NCBI GenBank assembly: GCA_947501565.1
Contig: CANMWJ010000007.1
Span: 1-64,000 of the forward strand
Origin: an uncultured Marinobacterium sp.
GTDB lineage: Bacteria > Pseudomonadota > Gammaproteobacteria > Pseudomonadales > Balneatricaceae
DNA: 64,000 bases
Direction of reading: 5' to 3'
The notes under the pieces are model-generated. The model saw only the letters and a program-made list of their open reading frames with translations, did no database searches and was not told the origin of the DNA. The translations under genes were made by a program, and so were the position numbers. Positions 25,943 to 34,495 of the stretch are shown here, in pieces (position 1 is the first letter of the stretch; each line of letters opens with the position of its first letter).

Positions 25943-27592
25943 ATGAGTCGAGAACGGGGATGCTGGATACCGGAGGAGCTGAATCCTCAGGGTTTTAAGA
26001 CGATTATCGATCTTGCGGCGCACAGCTGCGAGCAATTTGCCAACAAACCGGCCTTCACCAGCCTGGGGCGCACGCTCAGTTATCAGGAACTGGATGAGCT
26101 GGCAGATGCGTTTGCGGTCTACCTGCAGCGGGAAACGGACCTGCTGCCCGGCGATCGGATCGCCATTCAACTGCCGAATCTGGTGCAATACCCTATCGTA
26201 CTGCTCGGCGCCTTCAGGGCCGGTATGGTGGTGGTGAACACCAACCCACTCTATACCCCGGATGAGATGCGCTACCAGTTTAAAGACTCGGGTGCGAAGG
26301 CGCTGATTATCCATAAAAGCATGGCCTGCAACGCCGAGAAGATTCTGGACGATACCGATATCGAGACGGTGATCGTCACCCAGGTAGGCGATCTGCACGG
26401 TTTCCTGAAGCGTACCCTGATCAACGCGGCGGTGAAGTATGTGAAGAAGATGGAGCCGCCCTACCACATCGACGGCGCTGTTGCGCTGCGTGACACCCTC
26501 GACCTCTATCTTGGCGCCATCCCCGAAGCGGTGGATGTAAAGCCCGACGATATCGCGGTCCTGCAGTATACCGGCGGGACGACCGGTGTATCGAAAGGTG
26601 CGATGCTGACCCACGCCAATCTGGTCTCCAATGTACTGCAGGGCAGTGAACGGATCGGCGCGGTGGGCGAGGGCTGGGCCGACACTGTGATCGCGCCGTT
26701 GCCGCTCTACCATATCTACGCCTTCACCCTTGCGCAGATCGTGATGCTGGCGGGTGGGCACAGCGTGCTGATCCCCAACCCGCGTGATATTCCCGGTTTT
26801 GTGAAGGAGATGGAGCACTGGCAGGCAACCACCTTCCTGGGGCTAAACACCCTCTTCGTAGCCCTCTGTCATCAGCAGCACTTCCGCGAGCTGGATTACA
26901 GCAAACTGAAGATGACCATCTCTGGCGGTATGGCGCTGACCCATGCCGCTGCAGATCAGTGGCGCGAGGTGACCGGTTGCGAAATTATGGAGGGCTACGG
27001 CCTGACGGAAACTTCACCTGCCGTTGCGATCAACCCTTACGGTGGTGTGCAGATCGGCACCATCGGCCTGCCGCTCATCGCCACCGAGGTGAAGGTGATC
27101 GATGTCGAAGGCAATACCGTGCCGAACGGTGAGGCGGGCGAACTTTGTATCGCCGGACCACAGGTGATGAAGGGGTACTGGCAGAAAGTGGCGGCAACGG
27201 AAGACTCTTTTACCGCTGACGGTTACCTGAAAACCGGCGATATTGCGGTGTTGCAGGACGATGGTTACCTGAAAATCGTCGATCGTGCGAAAGATATGAT
27301 CATCACCTCCGGCTTTAATGTGTACCCCAATGAGGTGGAGGATGTGATCACCTCCCACGAGTCGGTGCTGGAGTGTGCGGCGATCGGGGTGCCTGATGAG
27401 ATGTGCGGCGAAGTGGTGAAGGTGTTTGTCGTACCGAAAAGCGAAGTGCTGAAAGAGTCGGACGTGAAAGCCTGGTGCCACGAACATCTGACCGGTTACA
27501 AAGTGCCGAAGTTTGTGGTGTTTGTGGATGAACTGCCCAAAACCAATGTCGGCAAAGTGTTGCGCAGAAAATTAAAAGAGGACGCGGCCTGA
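25943..27592 (+). CDS. fadD: Long-chain-fatty-acid-CoA ligase
   Basis: Activates fatty acids to acyl-CoA through an acyl-AMP intermediate, the entry step of beta-oxidation. 549 aa from ATG 25943 (AGGA site). Motifs: AMP-binding QYTGGTTGVSKGAMLTHANL (about residues 205-224), GYGLTETSPAV, and the C-terminal YLKTGDIAVLQDDGYLKIVDR. A longer frame from 25820 lacks a ribosome site and family sequence. It is divergent from the retropepsin operon and stands alone. The symbol follows similarity; the chain length it prefers is not visible. Confidence 0.92.
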   Translation: MSRERGCWIPEELNPQGFKTIIDLAAHSCEQFANKPAFTSLGRTLSYQELDELADAFAVYLQRETDLLPGDRIAIQLPNLVQYPIVLLGAFRAGMVVVNTNPLYTPDEMRYQFKDSGAKALIIHKSMACNAEKILDDTDIETVIVTQVGDLHGFLKRTLINAAVKYVKKMEPPYHIDGAVALRDTLDLYLGAIPEAVDVKPDDIAVLQYTGGTTGVSKGAMLTHANLVSNVLQGSERIGAVGEGWADTVIAPLPLYHIYAFTLAQIVMLAGGHSVLIPNPRDIPGFVKEMEHWQATTFLGLNTLFVALCHQQHFRELDYSKLKMTISGGMALTHAAADQWREVTGCEIMEGYGLTETSPAVAINPYGGVQIGTIGLPLIATEVKVIDVEGNTVPNGEAGELCIAGPQVMKGYWQKVAATEDSFTADGYLKTGDIAVLQDDGYLKIVDRAKDMIITSGFNVYPNEVEDVITSHESVLECAAIGVPDEMCGEVVKVFVVPKSEVLKESDVKAWCHEHLTGYKVPKFVVFVDELPKTNVGKVLRRKLKEDAA

Positions 27593-27780
27593 GAGCGTGC
27601 TCCCGGTTGAGTGCCGGTGGGCACTCAGCGGTGTGATTCAGGAAAGAGGAAAGCAGTAAACATGGGATGGAAAGGGCGTAATTCAGAACGATTGATATAA
27701 GGTAGCCGGTGGCAGCGGTTACTTCCCTGAAGTTGTTGGTTATCAATCTGTGAATTGAGTTAACAGTGGAGGGTAGAGAG

Positions 27781-28029
27781 ATGTCTGAACGGATCTTCAG
27801 CGTAGCCATTCTGGCTATCGCAGCGTCAGTTCCTGTAACCGCACATGCGTATCTGGACCCGGGTACCGGCAGTCTGATACTGCAACTCATACTGGGTGGG
27901 CTCGCGGGCCTGCTCACCATCGTTAAGCTTTACTGGAGTCGTATCACCGGTTTCTTTTCCAGACAGCCGGTCACAGAGATCGATGCTGACTCGGGCGCAG
28001 AACAATCAGAGCAAAAGGATGAGCGATGA
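27781..28029 (+). CDS. Small membrane protein with DPGTGS motif
   Basis: An 82-aa protein from ATG 27781 (GGAGGG site). It has a signal-like segment (residues 4-22), then AYLDPGTGSLILQLILGG and a second hydrophobic helix, ending in a charged tail (DADSGAEQSEQKDER). The motif YLDPGTGS is typical of short membrane proteins encoded beside envelope-modifying methyltransferases and sulfatase-like genes; a specific function is not known. It overlaps the methyltransferase gene by 4 nt and starts the three-gene cassette. Confidence 0.78.
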   Translation: MSERIFSVAILAIAASVPVTAHAYLDPGTGSLILQLILGGLAGLLTIVKLYWSRITGFFSRQPVTEIDADSGAEQSEQKDER

Positions 28030-29423
28030 ACAGGGCGGCGGTAGATCCGGGCTCGTTCCGCGACCCGGGTGGACAGGTCTACCTGGTCGGGGGTGATGTT
28101 TATCGCACGGTGAATCCGCCAGCGTTGGAGGATTACCGGTTTGTTCAGGACAGCGGCCTGATTAAAGCGCTGGAGGATAAACGCTGGCTGGTCAGCTCAA
28201 CCGAGGTGGCCGAACACCCACTGGGGGACCTGGCAGGCAACGCCAGTCTGGTGCTGCACCACCCGCGCCTGCCCTTTATCTCCTATCCCTACGAATGGTG
28301 TTTCTCCTCGCTGAAATCAGCAGCGTTACTGCATCTGGATATCCAGCTGGAGGCGCTGGAATATGGCGTAACCCTGTCCGATGCCTCCGCGTACAACATC
28401 CAGTTTATGGGGGCGCAGCCGGTCTTTATCGATCGCCTCTCTTTCGAGCGCTACAACGACGGGGAGTTGTGGCAGGGGCACCGCCAGTTCTGCGAGCAGT
28501 TCCTTAATCCGCTGCTGTTGCGCAGCCTGTTCGGTATCGCCCATAACGCCTGGTATCGGGGGGCGCAGGAGGGGGTCACCACTCGCGATCTGCGCCGATT
28601 GCTCAGGTTCCGTCATCACTTTTCCTGGAATATTCTTACCCATGTGGTGCTGCAGGATATGCTGCAGGCCAAACCGCTGGTGCAGGATATGAAAAAACAG
28701 GAGCTGGGCAACGCCAGTTTTCCCCGTGCCAGCTTTAAAAACCTGCTGCAGAAACTGCGTCGCTGGGTGGCGCAACTGCAACCGGCCGATACCGGTAAAA
28801 CCCTGTGGCAGGAGTATGCCGACAACCACAGTTACGCGGACGAAGAAGCGGCACGTAAACGTGCCTTTGTTGAGGCGTTTGCCGCGTCGGTGAAGCCGGA
28901 TGTGCTCTGGGATTTTGGCTGCAACTCCGGTGATTATTCGTTGGCGGCACTGTCGGCAGGCGCCGGGTACGCGGTGGGTTTTGATTTTGATCAGGGCGCG
29001 CTGGAAGCCGGCACGCAGCGTGCGGCCCAGTCTGATATCCCGTTTCAGTGCCTGTTTCTCGATGCGGCGAATCCCGCCGGTTGTCAGGGCTGGGATCAGC
29101 AGGAGCGTAAGGGACTGAAGCAACGGGCGCCTGTGGATGGATTGCTGGCGCTGGCATTTATCCACCATATGGTGATCGCCAAAAACATTCCGCTGGACCG
29201 TTTTCTCGATTGGCTGGTGGGCATGGCTCCTGCTGGGTTGGTGGAGTTTGTCCCTAAACAGGATGCGATGGTGCAGCGCTTACTGAGTCTGCGCGAGGAT
29301 ATCTTTCCGGATTACACGGAAGAGAACTTCCTCCGACTACTGGCACAGCGGGCGACCGTGGTACGTAGCGAACAGGTGTCGGAGAGCGGACGTCTGTTGG
29401 TGTGGTACCAGGCAGGTGACTAG
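28026..29423 (+). CDS. Class I SAM-dependent methyltransferase (NoeA-like)
   Basis: A 465-aa protein. The N-terminal 270 residues are an uncharacterised domain seen in nodulation protein NoeA-like methyltransferases. The C-terminal part carries SAM motif I VLWDFGCNSGDYSLAALSAG (about residues 295-314) and the following acidic GFDFDQG. Substrate is probably an exported saccharide or lipid-linked group. It is translationally coupled to the DPGTGS gene (ATGA) and 21 nt before the phosphotransferase-type enzyme. No membrane segment seen. Confidence 0.75.
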   Translation: MNRAAVDPGSFRDPGGQVYLVGGDVYRTVNPPALEDYRFVQDSGLIKALEDKRWLVSSTEVAEHPLGDLAGNASLVLHHPRLPFISYPYEWCFSSLKSAALLHLDIQLEALEYGVTLSDASAYNIQFMGAQPVFIDRLSFERYNDGELWQGHRQFCEQFLNPLLLRSLFGIAHNAWYRGAQEGVTTRDLRRLLRFRHHFSWNILTHVVLQDMLQAKPLVQDMKKQELGNASFPRASFKNLLQKLRRWVAQLQPADTGKTLWQEYADNHSYADEEAARKRAFVEAFAASVKPDVLWDFGCNSGDYSLAALSAGAGYAVGFDFDQGALEAGTQRAAQSDIPFQCLFLDAANPAGCQGWDQQERKGLKQRAPVDGLLALAFIHHMVIAKNIPLDRFLDWLVGMAPAGLVEFVPKQDAMVQRLLSLREDIFPDYTEENFLRLLAQRATVVRSEQVSESGRLLVWYQAGD

Positions 29424-29444
29424 ATAAATCACAGGGGGCGCGTG

Positions 29445-31064
29445 ATGCGTACTGATCCTAAACCGGAACGGATTACAGGGATCATTACCCCTTGTCTGTT
29501 CCTGCTCATACCGTACTTCAGCTTCATCTTTTACCACACCTACCCCATTTGGACCCCGGAGGTCTGGGGCGGCATCCTTGGCCTCTGCCTGATCGGCGCT
29601 GCTGTTGGGTGGTTATCACTGGCGCTGAGCAGCCGTTTGCGGGCGATGCTCTACGCGGTGTTGATCGTGATCTGCCTAGATATCACGGTGGGTGCGCGCT
29701 GGTTTGATAGCGTCACCCTCTGGAAGGACGGAGACCTGATCGCCCGTGTAATTATGCTGCTGGTGATCAACGGTATTCTGTTCCTCTCGATTGCGCTGCA
29801 TACCCATATCGTCAAAATCTCGCTGGTGATGTGCGGTACCGTGCTGTTCTCAACCCTTGCCCTGCCGGTAAAGACGATCTCGGCGGGTGAGCAAACCGCT
29901 CAACGTCCAGCCTCTGCGAAACCCCTACCGCCGGTGATCCATATTATTCTGGATGAACACAGTGGCGTATCCGGTCTGCCCGTAGATCTACCCGGTTACC
30001 AAGAGCTCCAGAGCGAGCTAAAAGCGCTCTATCAGCGCCACGGTTTTCAGCTCTACGGCCAGGCGTTTAGTCATTATGCGGGGACCAAAGAATCGATCCC
30101 GGCGCTGTTGAACGGCAGTAATGAGCCGATGCTGGAAGCCCATGTCGAGCGGGAAGGAGAGCGGATCAGCGTGGCCCGTAACGCCTGGTTTGAGCAGCTG
30201 CAGAGGGAAGGGTACAACTTGCGGGTTTATCAGAGCGACTATCTGGATTACTGCAGCACACCCGGCCTGCGCGTGGATTACTGCCTGACCTATTCGGACA
30301 ACAGTGTGCACTCCTTAGTGGAGACCGAGTTGGAGGCCAGCGATAAGGCGAGGCTGCTGTTACACCGTTTTATCCGTTACTCACTGCTGTATCGGTTTAT
30401 CTCGCGCGGATCAGATGAATCTAACCCTCTGATCGGACAGATGATTACCCACAATGAGGCGCGTTATGGCGCAATCCATGCGTTGCCCATCATCGATCAG
30501 ATGCTCTCGGATATTCAGCGCTATCCGCAGGGCACGGCATTCTTTGCGCACCTGCTGATCCCACACGCTTCCTACATGTACGACGCGCAGTGCCAGCTGA
30601 ATCTGGACACGGCAACCTGGTTAAGGACGCAGCCCTTCGGGTCGGAAAACTCCGCGCAATCACGGCGGATACGTTACGGCCTCTATCTGGATCAGATGAG
30701 GTGTACCAACCGGCTGATCGACCGTTTTCTGACCGAACTGACGCAACAGACGCTGCTTGATGATGCCAGGGTGATTGTTCATGGGGACCACGGCTCCAGA
30801 ATCACCATTAATCGGCCTACGGTGAAGGATAAATCGCTCATGACGGCGTCCGATCTGCATGATATCTATTCGACCCTGATGGCGATCCGCAGTGGGGATG
30901 CCGATGCTGGGTATAGCGATGAAAAGCGCTCGATTCAGAGCATCTTTGCCGACCGGGTGCTGGGCAAACCGATCCCTGACACCCATACCGATGTGTATCT
31001 AAAGCCACACACGTTGATCTCGATAAACAGTGCTGAAGCGATCAGAACCCTGCCGATGCCCTAG
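29445..31064 (+). CDS. Membrane-bound alkaline-phosphatase-superfamily enzyme (sulfatase / LtaS-like fold)
   Basis: A 539-aa protein starting at ATG 29445 (AGGGGG site). About five membrane helices fill residues 14-145, followed by a large periplasmic domain. Metal-binding motifs are IIHIILDEH and, near the C-terminus, VHGDHGS. The nucleophile region HYAGTKESIPALLNG has Thr where sulfatases need Cys or Ser, as in phosphoglycerol and phosphoethanolamine transferases. So a phosphotransferase acting on an envelope glycan is more likely than a sulfatase. It is the last gene of the cassette. Confidence 0.8.
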   Translation: MRTDPKPERITGIITPCLFLLIPYFSFIFYHTYPIWTPEVWGGILGLCLIGAAVGWLSLALSSRLRAMLYAVLIVICLDITVGARWFDSVTLWKDGDLIARVIMLLVINGILFLSIALHTHIVKISLVMCGTVLFSTLALPVKTISAGEQTAQRPASAKPLPPVIHIILDEHSGVSGLPVDLPGYQELQSELKALYQRHGFQLYGQAFSHYAGTKESIPALLNGSNEPMLEAHVEREGERISVARNAWFEQLQREGYNLRVYQSDYLDYCSTPGLRVDYCLTYSDNSVHSLVETELEASDKARLLLHRFIRYSLLYRFISRGSDESNPLIGQMITHNEARYGAIHALPIIDQMLSDIQRYPQGTAFFAHLLIPHASYMYDAQCQLNLDTATWLRTQPFGSENSAQSRRIRYGLYLDQMRCTNRLIDRFLTELTQQTLLDDARVIVHGDHGSRITINRPTVKDKSLMTASDLHDIYSTLMAIRSGDADAGYSDEKRSIQSIFADRVLGKPIPDTHTDVYLKPHTLISINSAEAIRTLPMP

Positions 31065-31131
31065 AAGCTGATGGCAGGGTGATTTTCAAAGATAGGAACG
31101 TTTGAAAGGTAGCGCTCCGGGGGCGGGGTGC

Positions 31132-31977
31132 TCAGCGCTCGTTAACAGCGCCGAACAGTTCCAGATTTTCCTGCAGTGTCTCGTTGCCTTCACGGCTCAT
31201 GTTGCGGTTGTCACGGTACGCTTTAGGGGCGATACCGATATGTTTCTTAAATACGCGGGTGAAGTAGGACTGGTCGCGGAAACCGACATTGAGCGCGACG
31301 TCCAGAATGGTCATGTTCGGATTCTGTAACATACGCATCGCTTCTTCTATGCGGGTGCGTTGTACAAACTCCTGGAAGGTGACGCCGCAGTGTTTCTTGA
31401 AGTTGCGGCTGAACTGGAACGGACGCATCCGGCACAGGCAGGCCATCTGTTCCTCGGTGATCTTTTCTGTAAAGTGCTGCTGAATGTAGGAGATCGCAGG
31501 CGTCAGCGCACGTTCCTCCTGGCTGCCGTTGTAGAAGCGGGCCTCTTCCGGTATCTGAGGTGCCTGGGTGCCGTTTACCAATACTTCTTCCCAATGGCAG
31601 TGGTCGTGAATCTGCTCTTCGAGCTGACGTATCTCCTGCTCTGCCGAGGTGGCGTCCATCGGTTTAACGATGAAGTCCCACACGCGCATCCGCAACGCCC
31701 AGATCGCCAGTGATTCCGAGTGTTGCTCGGTCATCATGATCACCGGCAGGTGGGGGTGTTTAAGGCGGATGGAACGCAGCAGATCCAGGCCGTTCAGGTC
31801 GGGGTAATCGAAATCAAAGCAGATAGCTGCTGCTTCATTGTTCTGTGACGCCAGGGACGCACTGGCTGTGCTGTCCAACACTTGAACGATAAAGTACTTT
31901 TCAAACAGGGGCTGAACCCCGCCACCAGAGTTAGAGCTTTTCAGATCCACCCATAGCAATAGTGTCTTTTCCGTCAT
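31132..31977 (-). CDS. Response regulator with receiver and AraC-type DNA-binding domain
   Basis: A 281-aa protein. The N-terminal receiver (residues 1-120) has phosphoacceptor Asp 55 (CFDFDYPDLNG), Thr 83 and Lys 105, but only one Asp of the usual acidic pair (LLWVDLK). The C-terminal 100 residues hold two helix-turn-helix units of AraC type (MACLCRMRPFQFSRNFKK and NVGFRDQSYFTRVFKK). No histidine kinase gene is adjacent. It is divergent from flp and, given the operator candidate at 32133-32194, probably controls the Tad locus. Confidence 0.88.
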   Translation of the reverse strand: MTEKTLLLWVDLKSSNSGGGVQPLFEKYFIVQVLDSTASASLASQNNEAAAICFDFDYPDLNGLDLLRSIRLKHPHLPVIMMTEQHSESLAIWALRMRVWDFIVKPMDATSAEQEIRQLEEQIHDHCHWEEVLVNGTQAPQIPEEARFYNGSQEERALTPAISYIQQHFTEKITEEQMACLCRMRPFQFSRNFKKHCGVTFQEFVQRTRIEEAMRMLQNPNMTILDVALNVGFRDQSYFTRVFKKHIGIAPKAYRDNRNMSREGNETLQENLELFGAVNER

Positions 31978-32132
31978 AGGAGCAGTTCCGTTGTCAGTTA
32001 CTGCTGGTCGATTTTTGAACGTCAGTTAGAGAACAGTTTAGGCTATAAAAAGTCTGGTAGTGGCTGTAAACCTGCCTTTTTGACTGTAAAAGCCATGAAA
32101 CATTTTCAACTGAATTTGTTTTAAGTGGTTTA

Positions 32133-32194
32133 CAAAATAGTTCCAGAGTTTCCGCAAAATAGTCCAAACGCTGTCCAGAATCCCCTCCTATAGT
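32133..32194 (+). promoter_or_regulatory. Candidate AraC-type operator and promoter of flp
   Basis: Direct repeats CAAAATAGT at 32133-32141 and 32155-32163 are 22 bp apart, two helical turns, the spacing AraC-type proteins use. A -10 TATAGT lies at 32189-32194. The expected -35 hexamer (about 32166-32171) is poor and adjoins the second repeat, as in class II activation. Transcription would start near 32201, about 78 nt before the flp ATG. Confidence 0.5.
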
Positions 32195-32278
32195 TCGCAG
32201 TGTTACTTGTTTACGTAACTGCCAAATGCAGAACGCTTTCAAACAAGTGTGCTTGCAAAAATTCTAGAGGACAGAGCG

Positions 32279-32491
32279 ATGACTACTTTCAAAAAACATC
32301 TGATGGACTTCATTAAAGAAGAAGAAGGTCTGACCACCGTAGAGTACGCGATTGCGGGCAGCTTGGTAGCAGCTGGTGTTATCGCGGCGTTTAGTGATCT
32401 GGGTGTTGCAGTGTGTGGTGTTATCACCGGTATTGAAGACGTAATCAGCGGTACAACTACCGACTACGTATATACCCCAGGTGCTTGTTAA
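32279..32491 (+). CDS. flp: Flp/type IVb pilin
   Basis: Major subunit of the Tad pilus. 70 aa from ATG 32279 (AGAGGA site). The prepilin cleavage region is EEEG-LTTVEYAIAG, with the Glu-Tyr pair typical of Flp pilins, followed by a hydrophobic helix (SLVAAGVIAAFSDLGVAV). It has two Cys, one in the helix end and one at the C-terminus, unusual for Flp and possibly disulfide-forming. First gene of the Tad locus. Confidence 0.92.
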   Translation: MTTFKKHLMDFIKEEEGLTTVEYAIAGSLVAAGVIAAFSDLGVAVCGVITGIEDVISGTTTDYVYTPGAC

Positions 32492-32534
32492 TCAGTAGTG
32501 GGATTCGTGCGATACAGGAAAAGGAGGTAAGACG

Positions 32535-33119
32535 ATGCTTGCGTACATGACTTACGATGTTTCCACGGTTTTACTTCTTCTTGTATTGCTGGTGGCGGCG
32601 ATCACCGATTTACGCCGCCACCGCGTTCCCAACTGGCTGACATTCGGCGCTTTTTTCGGCGGGATCATCCTCCAGGCCTCTTTTATTGGCTGGGACGGTG
32701 TGACCACCGCATTGAGCGGGGCAGGCATCGGTTTACTCTTCCTGATCCCTTTCTACCTGACCGGTGGGATGGGCGCGGGGGATGCGAAACTGATGGCGGG
32801 CGTGGGGACTGTGATGGGATTCCAGGTCACCATGTTTGCGGCGGCCTTTGCACTCTGCCTGGCCGGATTGTACGCCTTGATACTGATCTGCATGCGCGGA
32901 GAGTGGACCTCCTTTATGCAGCGCTACGCTGTGGCCATGCGCACCAAACACTACGTCACACCCGATTCTAAATCGATCGCAGGACACCGCTTTCCATTTG
33001 CTGTTGCCATCGGTGGAGGCACCCTGATCTCACTGTGGTGGCACTCACAACTTGAGTTCTATCACCTCACTACCCAGATTGGTTACCAGTTAAAAGCTTG
33101 GGGAGGCGCAGGACTATGA
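32535..33119 (+). CDS. tadV: Prepilin peptidase TadV/CpaA
   Basis: Aspartic membrane protease that cleaves Flp and pseudopilin leaders. A 194-aa polytopic protein; the two catalytic Asp are in AAITDLRRHRVPN (near residue 23-35) and GGMGAGDAKLM (near residue 78-88). It lacks the N-terminal methyltransferase domain of PilD, as usual for CpaA. Strong AAGGAGG ribosome site. ATGA overlap with the next gene. Confidence 0.92.
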   Translation: MLAYMTYDVSTVLLLLVLLVAAITDLRRHRVPNWLTFGAFFGGIILQASFIGWDGVTTALSGAGIGLLFLIPFYLTGGMGAGDAKLMAGVGTVMGFQVTMFAAAFALCLAGLYALILICMRGEWTSFMQRYAVAMRTKHYVTPDSKSIAGHRFPFAVAIGGGTLISLWWHSQLEFYHLTTQIGYQLKAWGGAGL

Positions 33120-34495
33120 ATTCCCACGCATTAAAATCAGACTTAGTACAGTCGTCGCCGGAAGGTGACAGACGTAGACAGTTAGCTCCAAAACCGATGA
33201 CTGTAGAGGACACCGGTTTAACCCTTCACTTCCTCGGCGAACTCTTCGTAAAACACATTAACGACGCTGGCCTTCTGACTCTCAAGCAGCTGATGCAGCG
33301 TGTTGCCCTATCCGGCCCGGTGATTGAGTCCGTACTGAACTTCCTGCGTCAGGAGGTACTGATCGAGGTGCACTCTCGGGGATTTGAGCAGCGTGAGCTG
33401 TTCTACGGCCTGACGCAACGTGGCCGGGATTATGCCTTTGATGCTTATGCCAAGAGCGGGTATGTCGGTCCGGCCCCGGTGCCGATCGAACGTTACCGTG
33501 AGCTGGTGCGCGAGCAGTCGGTACATGAGACCAAGGTCAACCGCGAACAGTTTTACAAAGAGTTTTCCAAGGTCATCCTTAAGGATGAACTGAAAGAACA
33601 GCTTGGCCCGGCACTGAACTCTGGACGTGCGATCTTCATCTACGGACCTGCCGGTACCGGTAAAACCTATATCACCCAGCGTATGGTGAAGTTGTTTGAT
33701 GACACCTGCCTGGTGCCTTACGCCATTGCGGTTGAAGACTATGTGGTTTCCCTCTTCGATCCGCTGATCCACCGCCCGGTGGAGGAGGCAAAGGAAGCGC
33801 CTAACCTGATTCATGAGGAGGGCTACGACGCCCGCTTCATCTGCTGTGAACGTCCGGTGGTACTGACCGGGGGTGAGCTGGGCATGGATATGCTGGAGGT
33901 CAGCTATAACCCGGTACTGAAAGAGTACCAGGCACCGCTGCAGCTCAAGGCGAACAACGGCATCTTCATCATCGACGATATGGGCCGTCAGCGGGCCACG
34001 CCGATGGAGATCTTTAACCGCTGGATTGTGCCGCTAGAAGAGCATAAGGATTACCTGACCCTGGGGGCGGGTAAACACTTCCAAACACCGTTCGATCAGG
34101 TGCTGGTGTTCTCCTCCAACATCAATCCACTGGATCTGGCCGACGAAGCGTTCCTGCGCCGTATCGGCTACAAGATCTACTTTGGTTATCTGGATCCGAA
34201 TCAGTACGAACAGATCTGGCGACAGGTCTGCCACGAAAAGAATGTCCCTTTTGACGCCGAACTGCTGCATTACGTGCTCTATCAGCTGCACGGGAAGCAT
34301 CAGGTAGCTCTGCGTCCCTGCCATCCTCGCGATCTTCTGGGTATGGCTGTGGATCGTCTGCAATACCAGAGTGATCAGGATGCCCTGACCACGGAACATC
34401 TGGAGTGGGCGTGGAACAGCTACTTCGTAAGCCTGGGAGCTCAGGAGGAGATGTCTGAACCTCAACATCACAAGGGAGGAACTTCCCATGATTAA
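33116..34495 (+). CDS. AAA+ ATPase in Tad locus
   Basis: A 459-aa protein from ATG 33116, overlapping tadV by 4 nt. The N-terminal part (about residues 20-135) looks like a winged-helix or helical domain (SVLNFLRQEVLIEVHSRGF). The AAA+ core has Walker A YGPAGTGKTYITQ near residues 173-185 and Walker B GIFIIDDMGRQ, then the Arg-rich sensor near EAFLRRIGYKIYFG. It is not TadA or TadZ, and is not one of the standard Tad genes. Its role in pilus assembly or regulation is not known to me. Confidence 0.8.
   Translation: MNSHALKSDLVQSSPEGDRRRQLAPKPMTVEDTGLTLHFLGELFVKHINDAGLLTLKQLMQRVALSGPVIESVLNFLRQEVLIEVHSRGFEQRELFYGLTQRGRDYAFDAYAKSGYVGPAPVPIERYRELVREQSVHETKVNREQFYKEFSKVILKDELKEQLGPALNSGRAIFIYGPAGTGKTYITQRMVKLFDDTCLVPYAIAVEDYVVSLFDPLIHRPVEEAKEAPNLIHEEGYDARFICCERPVVLTGGELGMDMLEVSYNPVLKEYQAPLQLKANNGIFIIDDMGRQRATPMEIFNRWIVPLEEHKDYLTLGAGKHFQTPFDQVLVFSSNINPLDLADEAFLRRIGYKIYFGYLDPNQYEQIWRQVCHEKNVPFDAELLHYVLYQLHGKHQVALRPCHPRDLLGMAVDRLQYQSDQDALTTEHLEWAWNSYFVSLGAQEEMSEPQHHKGGTSHD

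Noticed and set aside
32061-32075. TGGC-N8-TGC sequence upstream of flp as a sigma54 promoter
   Set aside because: The -12 part reads CTGC and it is about 200 nt from flp; the AraC-type arrangement at 32133-32194 explains the region better.
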